Source of the DNA: Methanosarcinaceae archaeon
GTDB lineage: Archaea > Halobacteriota > Methanosarcinia > Methanosarcinales > Methanosarcinaceae
NCBI GenBank assembly: GCA_030594665.1
Contig: JAUVET010000108.1
Location: 1 to 5,927 of the forward strand
DNA: 5,927 bases
Reading direction: 5' to 3'
Below, one piece after another: positions 1 through 5,927 of the stretch. The notes beneath the pieces were generated by a model. That model searched no databases, was not told the DNA's origin, and worked only from the letters and a program-made list of their open reading frames with translations. The position numbers were made by a program, and so were the translations under genes. Each line of letters starts with the position of its first letter. Position 1 is the stretch's first letter.

Positions 1-2
1 CT

Positions 3-824
3 GTTGAGTTCATATTGATGAACAAGAATGAGGAAGTAGACCTTATACACACTGTCAACAGCATTCATGAGTATCCTGCATATGAACACGGGTTCGAGAT
101 ATATGCAAATTCGGCATGTTGTGCCGGAATTTATGCTGCTGTTAAAATGGGGCAGGCAATCGATAAAGATATGTCCAGATGGGAATCCGAAGCCGAAACA
201 ATAAAGGAAGCGATTTTGACACGCATGTACAGTCCGAGAAGACGATCTTTTATCAAGTGTATTCGAGTAAAGGATAAGAGCAGCAACCCGATCGGATACG
301 ATGCTTTTGCCTCTGCTGTGATCGATGTTGATGCCGTGGAATATGCTCCTGCCTATTTTGAATTGATCGATGAACATGATGTAAAGAACCTGGCTACTGT
401 CAAGAGGATCCATGAAAACCTCTGGGATAAGGAGATCGGAGGACTGAACCGTTATCCGGAACTTTGGGGTCGGAACAATGGCGGATATGGTCCATGGTGT
501 CACTTTACGTGCCAGCTTGCAAATCACTATACTGCAATTGATAATCAGGATATGGCAAAGATGTATCTTGGCTGGGTGGTTGAAATGGCACACAATTACC
601 AGTTGCCGGAACATATCTCTACAATAGATAGGTTCGAGATGTGGCTGGAGGATTATACCAACGCAAAGATACTCAGGGACAGCAAGCTGACGATGATCGA
701 GAACACTCGCAATCATCCGAAATGGAAGTATGGATTAGCGTATGTTACAATACCACTTATTTGGCCGCATGCGGAATATATTCGGGCTTATGTCAATTAT
801 ACGGACAAGTTTCACCCACAGTGA
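3..824 (+). CDS. Glycoside hydrolase family 15 (glucoamylase-type), C-terminal part, 5' end outside window
   Basis: The reading frame is open from the first complete codon at position 3 to TGA at 822-824, so the apparent starts at 15 (TTG) or 18 (ATG) are probably internal. GH15 enzymes are usually about 600 residues or more, and only the last ~274 are here. They release glucose from alpha-glucan ends by inversion, using two glutamates. The residues PAYEHGFEIYANSA fit the position of the general-acid motif (usually W-E); the candidate Glu is codon 84-86, preceded by Tyr instead of Trp. LPEHIS holds the likely general-base Glu (codon 609-611). PLIWPHAEYIRAY from 753 matches the conserved C-terminal motif. 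Most alpha-helices of the (alpha/alpha)6 barrel's second half should be present. In a methanogen a role in storage glycogen breakdown is plausible; substrate (glucan, trehalose or other) cannot be fixed from this part. Family assignment is from remembered motifs. Confidence 0.82.
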   Translation, partial: VEFILMNKNEEVDLIHTVNSIHEYPAYEHGFEIYANSACCAGIYAAVKMGQAIDKDMSRWESEAETIKEAILTRMYSPRRRSFIKCIRVKDKSSNPIGYDAFASAVIDVDAVEYAPAYFELIDEHDVKNLATVKRIHENLWDKEIGGLNRYPELWGRNNGGYGPWCHFTCQLANHYTAIDNQDMAKMYLGWVVEMAHNYQLPEHISTIDRFEMWLEDYTNAKILRDSKLTMIENTRNHPKWKYGLAYVTIPLIWPHAEYIRAYVNYTDKFHPQ

Positions 825-827
825 TTT

Positions 828-861
828 ACTCCTACCTATTGCTATACGGCAATGGGGGAGT
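828..861 (+). terminator. Stem-loop just after the GH15 gene, probable terminator
   Basis: Left arm ACTCC, a two-base TA bulge, then CCTATTGC; loop TATACG; right arm GCAATGGGGGAGT. This gives about 13 pairs, including one T-G. It starts four bases after the GH15 stop codon and is followed by a short TTT. The position fits 3'-end formation of the GH15 transcript. Archaeal terminators often depend on T-tracts alone, so the function is inferred. Confidence 0.5.
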
Positions 862-915
862 TTCCGGTTTCATCAAAAAACGCTAAACAAATACAAAAAG
901 TAAAAGAAACAAAAT

Positions 916-938
916 AATGCACGCATTTTGCGTGCATT
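916..938. terminator. Perfect 10-bp hairpin between convergent genes, probable bidirectional terminator
   Basis: AATGCACGCA pairs perfectly with TGCGTGCATT around a TTT loop. It lies 14 bases beyond the trpB2 stop codon, within an A-rich stretch on its left (T-rich when read from the minus strand). The minus-strand transcript therefore gets a hairpin followed by a U-rich run, a good terminator for trpB2. It could also back up termination of the GH15 transcript. Confidence 0.5.
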
Positions 939-952
939 TGTCGCATCTAAAA

Positions 953-2254
953 TTATTCGTTGCTTAATTCTTTACTGAAGTATTTGTCATACGATGCCAT
1001 ATCGAAGTGCCCGTGACCGCTCAGGCCAAAGAGAATTGTCTTTTCTTCTCCTGTTTCTTTGCATTTTAGTGCATGTTCGATCGTGGATTTTATGGCATGT
1101 GCAGATTCCGGTGCAGGTACGATACCTTCACTTCTGGCAAAGGTCACTCCTGCATCAAATACCTCTATCTGGTGGTATGCTTCAGCACTGAGCAATCCGT
1201 CTTCATAGAGGTTACTGATGATTGGCGATTCGCCGTGATATCTCAGTCCTCCTGCATGGATCGCAGGTGGGATGAATGCATGACCGAGTGTGTACATTTT
1301 AAGAAGTGGTGTCATCTCTGCTGTGTCCCCGAAGTCATATTCAAATTTACCTTTTGTAAGTGTCGGGCATGCCGATGGTTCGACTGCTATGATCTCAACA
1401 TCCTTCCCGTCAATCTTATCCTTTATATATGGTAAACTCAGTCCTGCAAGGTTACTTCCGCCGCCGCAACAGCCAATGACCACATCAGGATATTCGTCGA
1501 TCTTTTTGAATTGTTTCTGTGTTTCAAGACCAATGATCGTCTGGTGGATCATGACATGGTTCAATACACTGCCAAGTGCGTATTTTGTGTTATCATTGAG
1601 TGCAGCATCCTCGATCGCTTCACTGATCGCAATTCCAAGACTTCCTGATGTGTCAGGGAATTCTTCACGGATCTTGCGGCCGAACTGTGTGTCGGGACTT
1701 GGTGAAGGTACGACTGTCGCGCCCCATAGGTTAATGAGTGATTTGCGGTATGGTTTTTGCTCGAAACTTGAACGTACCATGTAGACCTTGCATTCCATAT
1801 TAAAGTAATTGCATGCAAGTGAAAGGGCACTTCCCCACTGTCCGGCTCCTGTTTCGGTGGTAATTCTCTCAACACCTTCTTTCATGTTGTAGTAAGCCTG
1901 TGCAACGGATGTATTTGGTTTATGGCTTCCGGCAGGGCTGACACCTTCATGTTTGTAGTAGATCTTTGCAGGGGTGCCGAGTGCTTTTTCGAGTCTGTGT
2001 GCCCGATAAACAGGTGAAGGTCTCCATAATCTGTAAATATCCCTTATTTCTTCAGGAATATCGATGTACCGCTGCGCAGAATTTTCTTGTTTGATCAACG
2101 CCTGCGGGAAAAGTGGTGCCAGATCATCGGGACTGATCGGCTCATTGGTTGCAGGATTCAATACCGGTGCAAGCGGTGTTGGCAGATCCGCTATTATATT
2201 GTACCATTTCTTTGGCATTTCGTTTTCATCAAGTAGGATCTTTGTGGATTCCAT
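953..2254 (-). CDS. trpB2: Tryptophan synthase beta chain, TrpB2 type (TrpB-like PLP-dependent enzyme)
   Basis: This 433-residue, complete cytosolic fold-type II PLP enzyme belongs to the TrpB2 branch, which is longer than the ~400-residue TrpB1. TrpB condenses indole with L-serine to tryptophan. Visible motifs: [10 protein letters not shown] at 77-86 (TrpB1 has GRPTPL); GSHKPN with Lys112 as expected Schiff-base lysine; ETGAGQWG at 134-141 with Glu134 as likely catalytic acid; the PLP phosphate-binding loop CGGGSNLAG at 263-271; HAGGLRYHG at 333-341; and SGHGHFD at 412-418, where TrpB1 has SGRGDKD. The last substitution is typical of TrpB2. No trpA or other trp gene is adjacent. TrpB2 proteins encoded outside trp operons are thought not to form the classical TrpA complex and may salvage indole or use serine differently; the physiological role is open. 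The ATG start is backed by GAGGT seven bases upstream and a TATA element. Confidence 0.95.
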   Translation of the reverse strand: MESTKILLDENEMPKKWYNIIADLPTPLAPVLNPATNEPISPDDLAPLFPQALIKQENSAQRYIDIPEEIRDIYRLWRPSPVYRAHRLEKALGTPAKIYYKHEGVSPAGSHKPNTSVAQAYYNMKEGVERITTETGAGQWGSALSLACNYFNMECKVYMVRSSFEQKPYRKSLINLWGATVVPSPSPDTQFGRKIREEFPDTSGSLGIAISEAIEDAALNDNTKYALGSVLNHVMIHQTIIGLETQKQFKKIDEYPDVVIGCCGGGSNLAGLSLPYIKDKIDGKDVEIIAVEPSACPTLTKGKFEYDFGDTAEMTPLLKMYTLGHAFIPPAIHAGGLRYHGESPIISNLYEDGLLSAEAYHQIEVFDAGVTFARSEGIVPAPESAHAIKSTIEHALKCKETGEEKTILFGLSGHGHFDMASYDKYFSKELSNE

Positions 2255-2261
2255 TTATTAT

Positions 2262-2266
2262 ACCTC
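2262..2266 (-). promoter_or_regulatory. trpB2: Shine-Dalgarno site of trpB2
   Basis: On the minus strand GAGGT lies seven bases before the ATG at 2254-2252. It complements the archaeal 16S rRNA tail and supports this start over internal ATGs. Confidence 0.7.
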
Positions 2267-2312
2267 GTTTAATTGAATGTAAATTAAAATACATTAATGT
2301 GCTTAATTTGAT

Positions 2313-2320
2313 ATTATATA
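2313..2320 (-). promoter_or_regulatory. trpB2: Archaeal TATA box of trpB2
   Basis: On the minus strand TATATAAT lies about 60 bases upstream of the trpB2 ATG. A transcription start 25-27 bases downstream of an archaeal TATA box would fall near 2290, giving a leader of about 35 bases that contains the Shine-Dalgarno site. The sequence just upstream is GAAATCCC, not a strong purine-rich BRE. Placement is inferred from sequence alone. Confidence 0.45.
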
Positions 2321-2360
2321 GGGATTTCTGAATGATATGTTTGAGACTTTTTAATTTATT

Positions 2361-2468
2361 CTGGAATGAAATGATTCATGGTCAAAATATTCACCGCAGA
2401 GGGCGCAGAGGACGCAGAGGGTCGTTGTTCTTTCTCTGTGTTCTCGGTGGTTTTCCGGACCATTCCAG
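2361..2468. repeat. Palindromic repeat element with three CGCAGAGGR units
   Basis: Outer arms CTGGAATG (2361-2368) and CATTCCAG (2461-2468) are perfect reverse complements. Further in, ATGGTC plus AAAA on the left is mirrored by TTTT plus GGACCAT on the right. The core has three tandem 9-base units at 2395-2421 (CGCAGAGGG, CGCAGAGGA, CGCAGAGGG), answered by CTCTGTGTTCTCGGTG at 2434-2449, which pairs imperfectly with the left arm. From memory, CACCGCAGAG-type hairpins are dispersed repeats in many archaeal and bacterial genomes. No ORF lies within it, so if mobile it is a MITE-like or REP-like non-autonomous element. It begins about 100 bases upstream of the trpB2 start. Confidence 0.6.
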
Positions 2469-2600
2469 GAAATCATAAAAAGATTCTGATGTTTAGCTAT
2501 ATAATCAATGCTCCATAGTTTGATTTGGTTGCAAACATTACTTTTTGCAATGCAAGCCTCATGAATATTTTATACGGCATGCACGGCACAGTTTCAAAAT
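2469..2600. other. Gap between two repeat elements, no gene seen
   Basis: AT-rich sequence with stops in all frames at short intervals. The only structure noticed is a small stem TTGCAAA/TTTGCAA near 2528-2553. No RNA gene, promoter-like site with a matching gene, or protein fragment was recognised. Confidence 0.5.
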
Positions 2601-2696
2601 CCAGTGATTTTAACAATAATATTAGACGCAGATTCACGCAGATGCAACCTTAAATCTGCGTGAATCAGTGTTAATCTGCGTCTTAAAAATAACTGG
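2601..2696. repeat. Palindromic repeat element with CGCAGATT units
   Basis: The outer stem pairs AGACGCAGATT (2624-2634) with AATCTGCGTCT (2673-2683). The inner stem is a perfect 13-bp pairing of 2631-2643 with 2654-2666 around a 10-base loop. The two stems share bases, so they are alternative structures. Both arms are built from a degenerate 10-base unit (ACGCAGATTC and its complement). Arms may extend to CCAGTGATTTT (from 2601) and AAAATAACTGG (to 2696). From memory, GACGCAGATT/AATCTGCGTC hairpins are dispersed repeats in many prokaryotic genomes. No coding capacity. Confidence 0.6.
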
Positions 2697-2752
2697 AAAA
2701 TGGGATAGTGCCAGTATGCACAGCTCAAATTGCCAGACCCCACGCAGCAATT

Positions 2753-3004
2753 TCACCGCAGGCGGCGTTTTCCACTGCTACTACCCACCCGGGCAAGCCA
2801 GTGTTTGAGCGGCTCCACCTCAGGCAAGGGAATGGACTGTATTATGCGGAAAAGCCCCTCGGTGTTGGTGCAGTTGAGGTTCTGCTTGCCGCTGGAGGTC
2901 TGGATGGAAAGGGGGGTGGCAATTTGCCACCCCCCTTTGGCAAGTTCGGGATCGCGGCGGCGCATATCCTTGATATAGCCCTGCGGATTAACCAAATCGA
3001 TCAT
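2753..3004 (-). pseudogene. BRO-N family (antirepressor-like) remnant B, truncated at both ends
   Basis: This 83-residue minus-strand frame carries hallmarks of BRO N-terminal domain proteins: VNPQGYIKDMRRRDPEL (residues 5-21), then QNLNCTNTEG and FRIIQSIPLPEVEPLKHWLARVG up to about residue 74. In the family as I recall it, this last block reads close to RIIQSIPSPKAEPFKLWLAKVGYERI. About 50 N-terminal residues and everything after the ARVG block are missing; the tail SSSGKRRLR is unrelated. Such proteins are phage, virus or mobile-element DNA-binding factors. The ATG follows an AGGAGG (3013-3018 on the plus strand) by eight bases, with an in-frame TAA just upstream, so a short protein could still be made. 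The fragment is GC-rich (37 of 60 at 2881-2940), unlike its surroundings, suggesting separate origin. Confidence 0.65.
2908..2938. repeat. Perfect 31-base palindrome inside BRO-N remnant B
   Basis: The left arm is AAA, six G, TGGCAA; the right arm is its exact complement TTGCCA, six C, TTT, around a single T. All 15 base pairs match. It encodes KGGWQIATPL on the minus strand, so it sits inside the conserved protein segment of the remnant. It could be chance within coding sequence, a protein-binding site or a former terminator. Confidence 0.75.
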
Positions 3005-3147
3005 GGCTTATGCCTCCTGCCAGTGTTCATACTAAAAGTTCTATGTTTCATTTTCTGAGTCATTTTCAACCGTACAATATTTTCGGACACTTCATTCGAT
3101 TCCTCAGCAACAAGCTTATTTTTGAGGTCGTTCAAGCAGTAGTAAAA
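3001..3147 (-). pseudogene. BRO-N-like remnant A, AT-rich, upstream of remnant B
   Basis: A minus-strand frame contains FYYCLNDLKNKLVAEESNEV and SENIVRLKMT, which resembles the BRO-N stretch I recall as YW-x-DLKKKL-x-EGSELSEKI-x-LKM. The following KHRTFSMNTG may be the decayed counterpart of the family's DGK-x-R-x-TD-x-NTEG. The same alignment columns recur in remnant B, so A and B are two copies, not halves of one frameshifted gene. The frame opens at an ATG at 3274-3276, but the first ~40 residues resemble nothing I know and no start-site signal is clear. Remnant A ends in a stop that overlaps the start of remnant B. Assignment rests on about 30 residues and is tentative. Confidence 0.42.
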
Positions 3148-3506
3148 ATATTTACATGAAGGGATTCTTCGGCGCGCCGGGTGAGATCGTAACCGATTAC
3201 CTGAATTTGTATATGTGGGAGGGATATTGCTTCGTTTGTCGTTGCACTTTTCAACTAAATATATATGCCATAACATTCAAAAGGTATTAGCTTATGAAAG
3301 TGTTATAAATGTATATTGACGGATAATATTGACAATTGCAGAGTGGAATCCATCATAGGATTTGTGACTTAAATCTGACGTATGGCGAGTGCCGATGATA
3401 GGTTTATGTACATCCTTTGAATAACTTGACTCAAATTAACAGTCGTAGCGCTAAAATTGGAACACAGATAAAACGATGAAAACAACATGTGGGGATTCAA
3501 TAAAAT
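3148..3506. other. Gene-free leader region upstream of the DUF262 gene
   Basis: No conserved gene is seen. It contains an 8-base direct repeat ATATTGAC at 3313-3320 and 3326-3333, spaced 13 bases apart, which could be an operator half-site pair. The best TATA-like strings are AAATATATATGC (3257-3267 area) and TTATAAAT (3303-3310). Both lie about 200 bases from the downstream start codon, so the DUF262 promoter is not located with confidence. A GGGGAT at 3491-3496 is the only Shine-Dalgarno-like string before its ATG, ten bases away, and is weak. Confidence 0.35.
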
Positions 3507-5576
3507 ATGAAAGCAAACGAAACGAAAGTAGAAGACTTTTTATCATCCAATAAGACACAATTTTTAATTCCAGTTTATCAGAGAAATTATGATTGGTCGA
3601 CAAGTCAATGTAATCAACTTTTAAATGACATTCTTGAAGTCGGAACTAACAAGAAAATGAATGCTCATTTTATTGGAAGCGTTGTTTATGTTCACGATGA
3701 CGTTTATACAGCATCAAGAATCAAAGAATTAACCATTATTGACGGGCAACAGAGATTAACAACCATAACACTTATTTATTTAGTTCTACACAGACTTGCA
3801 ACCGAACTTGGTGATGAAGAGCTCGTAAACGATATCTACGAAACAATTCTCATTAACAAATTTGGATCCGAAGACGAAAAGTTAAAACTAAGACCGACGG
3901 ACAACAACGACAAGGCATTAAAGTATCTTCTTCGAAGTGATGAAAACGAAGAGTATCCAGACTTTTCGAAACTCATTGATAATTTTAACTATTTCAAAGG
4001 TAGAATTACGGAAGAGAATAATCAAGTAGTATTGACTGGTTTATCAAAGCTAATGTTCGTTGAAATTTCACTTGACCGTGAAAAAGACGATCCACAAAGA
4101 ATTTTTGAGAGCTTAAACTCGACCGGTTTAGAGCTTTCACAAGCTGACCTTATTCGAAATTATATTTTAATGGGACTCAATCGCAGAGACCAGAACAAAA
4201 TTTATCAAAATTATTGGGAAGTAATTGAAAAATTCGCTAAAGATGAAACGCGTAATGTTAGCAGAGTTTCAGACTTCATCCGTGATTATTTAACCCTTGA
4301 AAATAAAAATATTCCAAACAAAGGAAAGGTTTACTTAGAATTTAAAGCAAAGTATCCTACTTCAACGCTGGATATTTTGGAAACAAATCTATCAAGTATA
4401 AAATCTTTGGTAAAACATTACAATAAACTGATAAATCCGACAAACGAAACGGATAAAGAAATAAAACTTCAATTAGGATACATTAAACGTCTTGAAATAA
4501 ATGTGGCTTATCCTTTTTTAATGAAAGTTTATGATGATTATACAAATGCGGTTATTGATAAGATAACATTTGTAAAAATATTGGGCCTTATTCAGTCATT
4601 TACATGGAGACGATTTATTATTGGATTACCAACAAATGCCTTGAATAAAATATTTATGAACCTTTATGATAAGGTCGATAAAACTAATTATCTATTTTCA
4701 ATTCAAAGTTCCTTGTTACAGCGTTCGGGTGTTCAGCGTTTCCCCAAAAACAAAGAAGTCATAGACGCATTGAAAGTTAAAGACGTTTATAACATCAAGT
4801 CAAAAAACAGAACATATTTACTTGAAAGACTTGAAAACCACGAAAATCGAGAACTAGTATTGATAGAAGGTAATGAAGACATTACCATTGAACATATTTT
4901 CCCTCAAAACCCACACGCAAAATGGAAAATTGACCTTGGAAATGATGAGTATGTTTCCATTAAAGAAGACTACTTGAATACAATTGGTAATTTGACACTT
5001 TCAGGCAATAACGGAGACCTTGGTAATAAGCCTTTTGTTGATAAAAGAGATATGAATAAGGATGGTAAAGAGCAAGGTTATAAGTTTAGTAAATTATGGT
5101 TAAATCGTTATTTAGCGGGTCTTTCTAAATGGAATAAATTCGAAATTGAAAAACGCTTTGAACTTGTTGTTGAAAGATATCTAAATATCTGGCAATTCCC
5201 TGAAATTGAACTTCATGATAAGTTCGAATGTGATGAAGTAAATATTTTTGATGCGGAAGACCCCAAATATAAAAAACTTGAATACGCTATTTTCTTTGAC
5301 CAAAAACTTGAAATTAGAGAGGTAGCTAAATTATATGTTGAAGTTTTCAAACAGCTATTTGAATTACAACCCGAGACCTTTTTTACAACAGAACTTGGAA
5401 ATCGGATTGGATTAACAAAACATTCACTTGAAGGAAACTTAAGACAAGCAATTCCAATAAATGACACGTATTCTATAGAAGGAAATCTTGATAATATAAG
5501 CAAATTTGACAGAATAAAACAAGCATTGATAATATTTGACTTTGGAGATGAATTGACAATTAAATATGCAGATTAA
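3507..5576 (+). CDS. DUF262-DUF1524 protein, GmrSD/BrxU-like restriction endonuclease
   Basis: This intact 689-residue soluble protein joins an N-terminal DUF262 (GmrS-type, ParB-like nucleotide-using fold) to a C-terminal DUF1524 (GmrD-type His-Me finger nuclease). DUF262 is marked by IPVYQRNYDW (21-30), IIDGQQRLTT (77-86, with the diagnostic DGQQR) and RIFESLNSTGLELSQADLIR (199-218). DUF1524 is marked by IEHIFPQN (461-468, His463 the probable catalytic histidine), NTIGNLTL (491-498) and LGNKPFVDKR (505-514). Relatives GmrSD, BrxU and SspE restrict phage DNA carrying modified bases or phosphorothioates, with nucleotide hydrolysis controlling cleavage. Residues ~585-689 form an extra C-terminal module of unknown role. 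No methylase, brx, ssp or dnd gene is nearby, so a solitary type IV-like defence role is inferred. The gene is AT-rich (17 G/C of 60 at 3541-3600), unlike trpB2 (33 of 60 at 1441-1500), suggesting horizontal transfer. The ATG start fits the alignment though its ribosome site is weak. Confidence 0.88.
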   Translation: MKANETKVEDFLSSNKTQFLIPVYQRNYDWSTSQCNQLLNDILEVGTNKKMNAHFIGSVVYVHDDVYTASRIKELTIIDGQQRLTTITLIYLVLHRLATELGDEELVNDIYETILINKFGSEDEKLKLRPTDNNDKALKYLLRSDENEEYPDFSKLIDNFNYFKGRITEENNQVVLTGLSKLMFVEISLDREKDDPQRIFESLNSTGLELSQADLIRNYILMGLNRRDQNKIYQNYWEVIEKFAKDETRNVSRVSDFIRDYLTLENKNIPNKGKVYLEFKAKYPTSTLDILETNLSSIKSLVKHYNKLINPTNETDKEIKLQLGYIKRLEINVAYPFLMKVYDDYTNAVIDKITFVKILGLIQSFTWRRFIIGLPTNALNKIFMNLYDKVDKTNYLFSIQSSLLQRSGVQRFPKNKEVIDALKVKDVYNIKSKNRTYLLERLENHENRELVLIEGNEDITIEHIFPQNPHAKWKIDLGNDEYVSIKEDYLNTIGNLTLSGNNGDLGNKPFVDKRDMNKDGKEQGYKFSKLWLNRYLAGLSKWNKFEIEKRFELVVERYLNIWQFPEIELHDKFECDEVNIFDAEDPKYKKLEYAIFFDQKLEIREVAKLYVEVFKQLFELQPETFFTTELGNRIGLTKHSLEGNLRQAIPINDTYSIEGNLDNISKFDRIKQALIIFDFGDELTIKYAD

Positions 5577-5596
5577 CAAAAAAACGAACACATAAC

Positions 5597-5681
5597 AAAG
5601 TGTAGCAGTAATACGGTTTTCAGTCGTAAGTCAAGCCTTCTGCTCCACTTTAACTTTTGTGCCGGTGAACAAGAGCACAAA
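5597..5681. repeat. Two adjacent stem-loops between the DUF262 gene and guaAB
   Basis: Stem one pairs AAAGTGTAGCAG (5597-5608) with CTGCTCCACTTT (5640-5651), 11 of 12 positions matching, around a 31-base loop. Stem two pairs TTTGTGC (5656-5662) with GCACAAA (5675-5681) perfectly around 12 bases. The block begins about 20 bases after the DUF262 stop. It could be the 3'-end structure of that mRNA, a dispersed repeat, or the trailing edge of the transferred segment. It lacks the T-tract expected of a simple terminator. Confidence 0.5.
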
Positions 5682-5727
5682 GCCAGCAATTTCTGATTAC
5701 ATAAACAAACACCATCATACACTAAAC

Positions 5728-5732
5728 AGGAG
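5728..5732 (+). promoter_or_regulatory. guaAB: Shine-Dalgarno site of guaAB
   Basis: AGGAG lies nine bases before the ATG at 5742-5744 and supports this start. A weak TATA-like TTACATAA (5697-5704) would place transcription start near 5727, making a very short leader; that promoter call is low confidence. Confidence 0.65.
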
Positions 5733-5741
5733 TTCATCCCA

Positions 5742-5927
5742 ATGGTAAAAGTCCAAAAATTCATACCCAGTAGCATAGAGCGAATAAAAAAAGAAGCTAA
5801 AGGAAAGACAATAATCGCACTTTCAGGCGGGGTTGACAGCTCAGTCTGCGCAGTACTCGCAAACCGTGCGATCGGCGATAAATTGACACCCATATACATT
5901 GACACAGGCCTGATGAGAAAAGGCGAG
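5742..5927 (+). CDS. guaAB: GMP synthase subunit B (ATP pyrophosphatase), N-terminal part, 3' end outside window
   Basis: The first 62 codons are present and open to the right edge. The protein starts [20 protein letters not shown], then has [17 protein letters not shown] at 24-40 with the PP-loop SGGVDSS that binds ATP pyrophosphate, and ends in [11 protein letters not shown], a GMP synthase signature. The enzyme adenylates XMP and, with ammonia, makes GMP in the cytosol. In bacteria and eukaryotes this domain is fused behind a glutaminase; here it begins at its own start codon, without the glutaminase, as in archaea, where subunit A (GuaAA) is encoded separately. The short conserved N-terminus and the AGGAG site support the start. 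It reads in the same direction as the DUF262 gene, but the 165-base hairpin-containing gap argues against a tight operon. Confidence 0.93.
   Translation, partial: MVKVQKFIPSSIERIKKEAKGKTIIALSGGVDSSVCAVLANRAIGDKLTPIYIDTGLMRKGE

Noticed and set aside
641..886. 81-residue plus-strand frame overlapping the GH15 end
   Set aside because: The GH15 frame carries the conserved motifs here; the other frame is its shadow.
994..1784. Several plus-strand frames opposite trpB2
   Set aside because: They are antisense to a fully recognised conserved enzyme and resemble no protein I know.
2395..2421. CRISPR array
   Set aside because: The 9-base units are contiguous, with no spacers, and are part of a palindrome.
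2708..3058. 116-residue plus-strand frame
   Set aside because: The opposite strand carries the BRO-N block; this low-complexity frame is the complement of it.
3393..3430. C/D box guide RNA suggested by GATGATAG near 3395
   Set aside because: The string is not an exact RTGATGA box and no convincing paired D/D' boxes were found.
3426..3457. Bacterial-type promoter (TTGACT and TAAAAT) before the DUF262 gene
   Set aside because: The spacing is 20 bases, too long, and the flanking genes are archaeal.
5590..5700. Integron attC recombination site
   Set aside because: The left edge resembles the TAACAAA start, but no GTTRRRY-type right core is seen and no integrase is present.
5573..5905. 110-residue minus-strand open frame overlapping the guaAB start
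   Set aside because: It is antisense to the recognisable GMP synthase N-terminus and shows no family resemblance or ribosome site.

Overview
The window looks like chromosomal DNA of a methanogenic archaeon, most likely from the Methanosarcinales. This rests on three things: the right-hand gene encodes a free-standing GMP synthase ATP-pyrophosphatase subunit (the two-subunit arrangement is archaeal), the PLP enzyme is of the TrpB2 type common in archaea, and an archaeal-type TATA element lies upstream of that enzyme. The genus is inferred from remembered protein similarity and was not tested.

Layout. Positions 3-824 (+) are the C-terminal part of a GH15 glucoamylase-type glycoside hydrolase that begins outside the window. 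It converges on a TrpB2-type tryptophan synthase beta chain at 953-2254 (-). Two hairpins between them probably end transcription from both sides. Positions 2255-3506 carry no intact conserved gene. They hold the trpB2 promoter, two palindromic CGCAGA-rich repeat elements (2361-2468 and 2601-2696), and two degenerate minus-strand fragments resembling the BRO-N (phage/virus antirepressor) family. The GC-rich fragment contains a perfect 31-base palindrome. Positions 3507-5576 (+) encode an intact, AT-rich 689-residue DUF262-DUF1524 protein, the architecture of GmrSD/BrxU/SspE-type modification-dependent restriction enzymes. A hairpin-rich stretch at 5597-5681 follows, and then the start of guaAB at 5742, which runs off the right edge.

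Functional reading. The flanks are core metabolism: storage-glucan breakdown, tryptophan/serine PLP chemistry and GMP synthesis. The middle looks like an accessory insertion zone, with repeats, phage-type antirepressor debris and a solitary DNA-modification-sensing nuclease whose base composition differs from its neighbours. No integrase, transposase, CRISPR array, tRNA or modification genes were found here. The restriction-like gene therefore appears as a single-gene defence candidate, not part of a visible multigene system.
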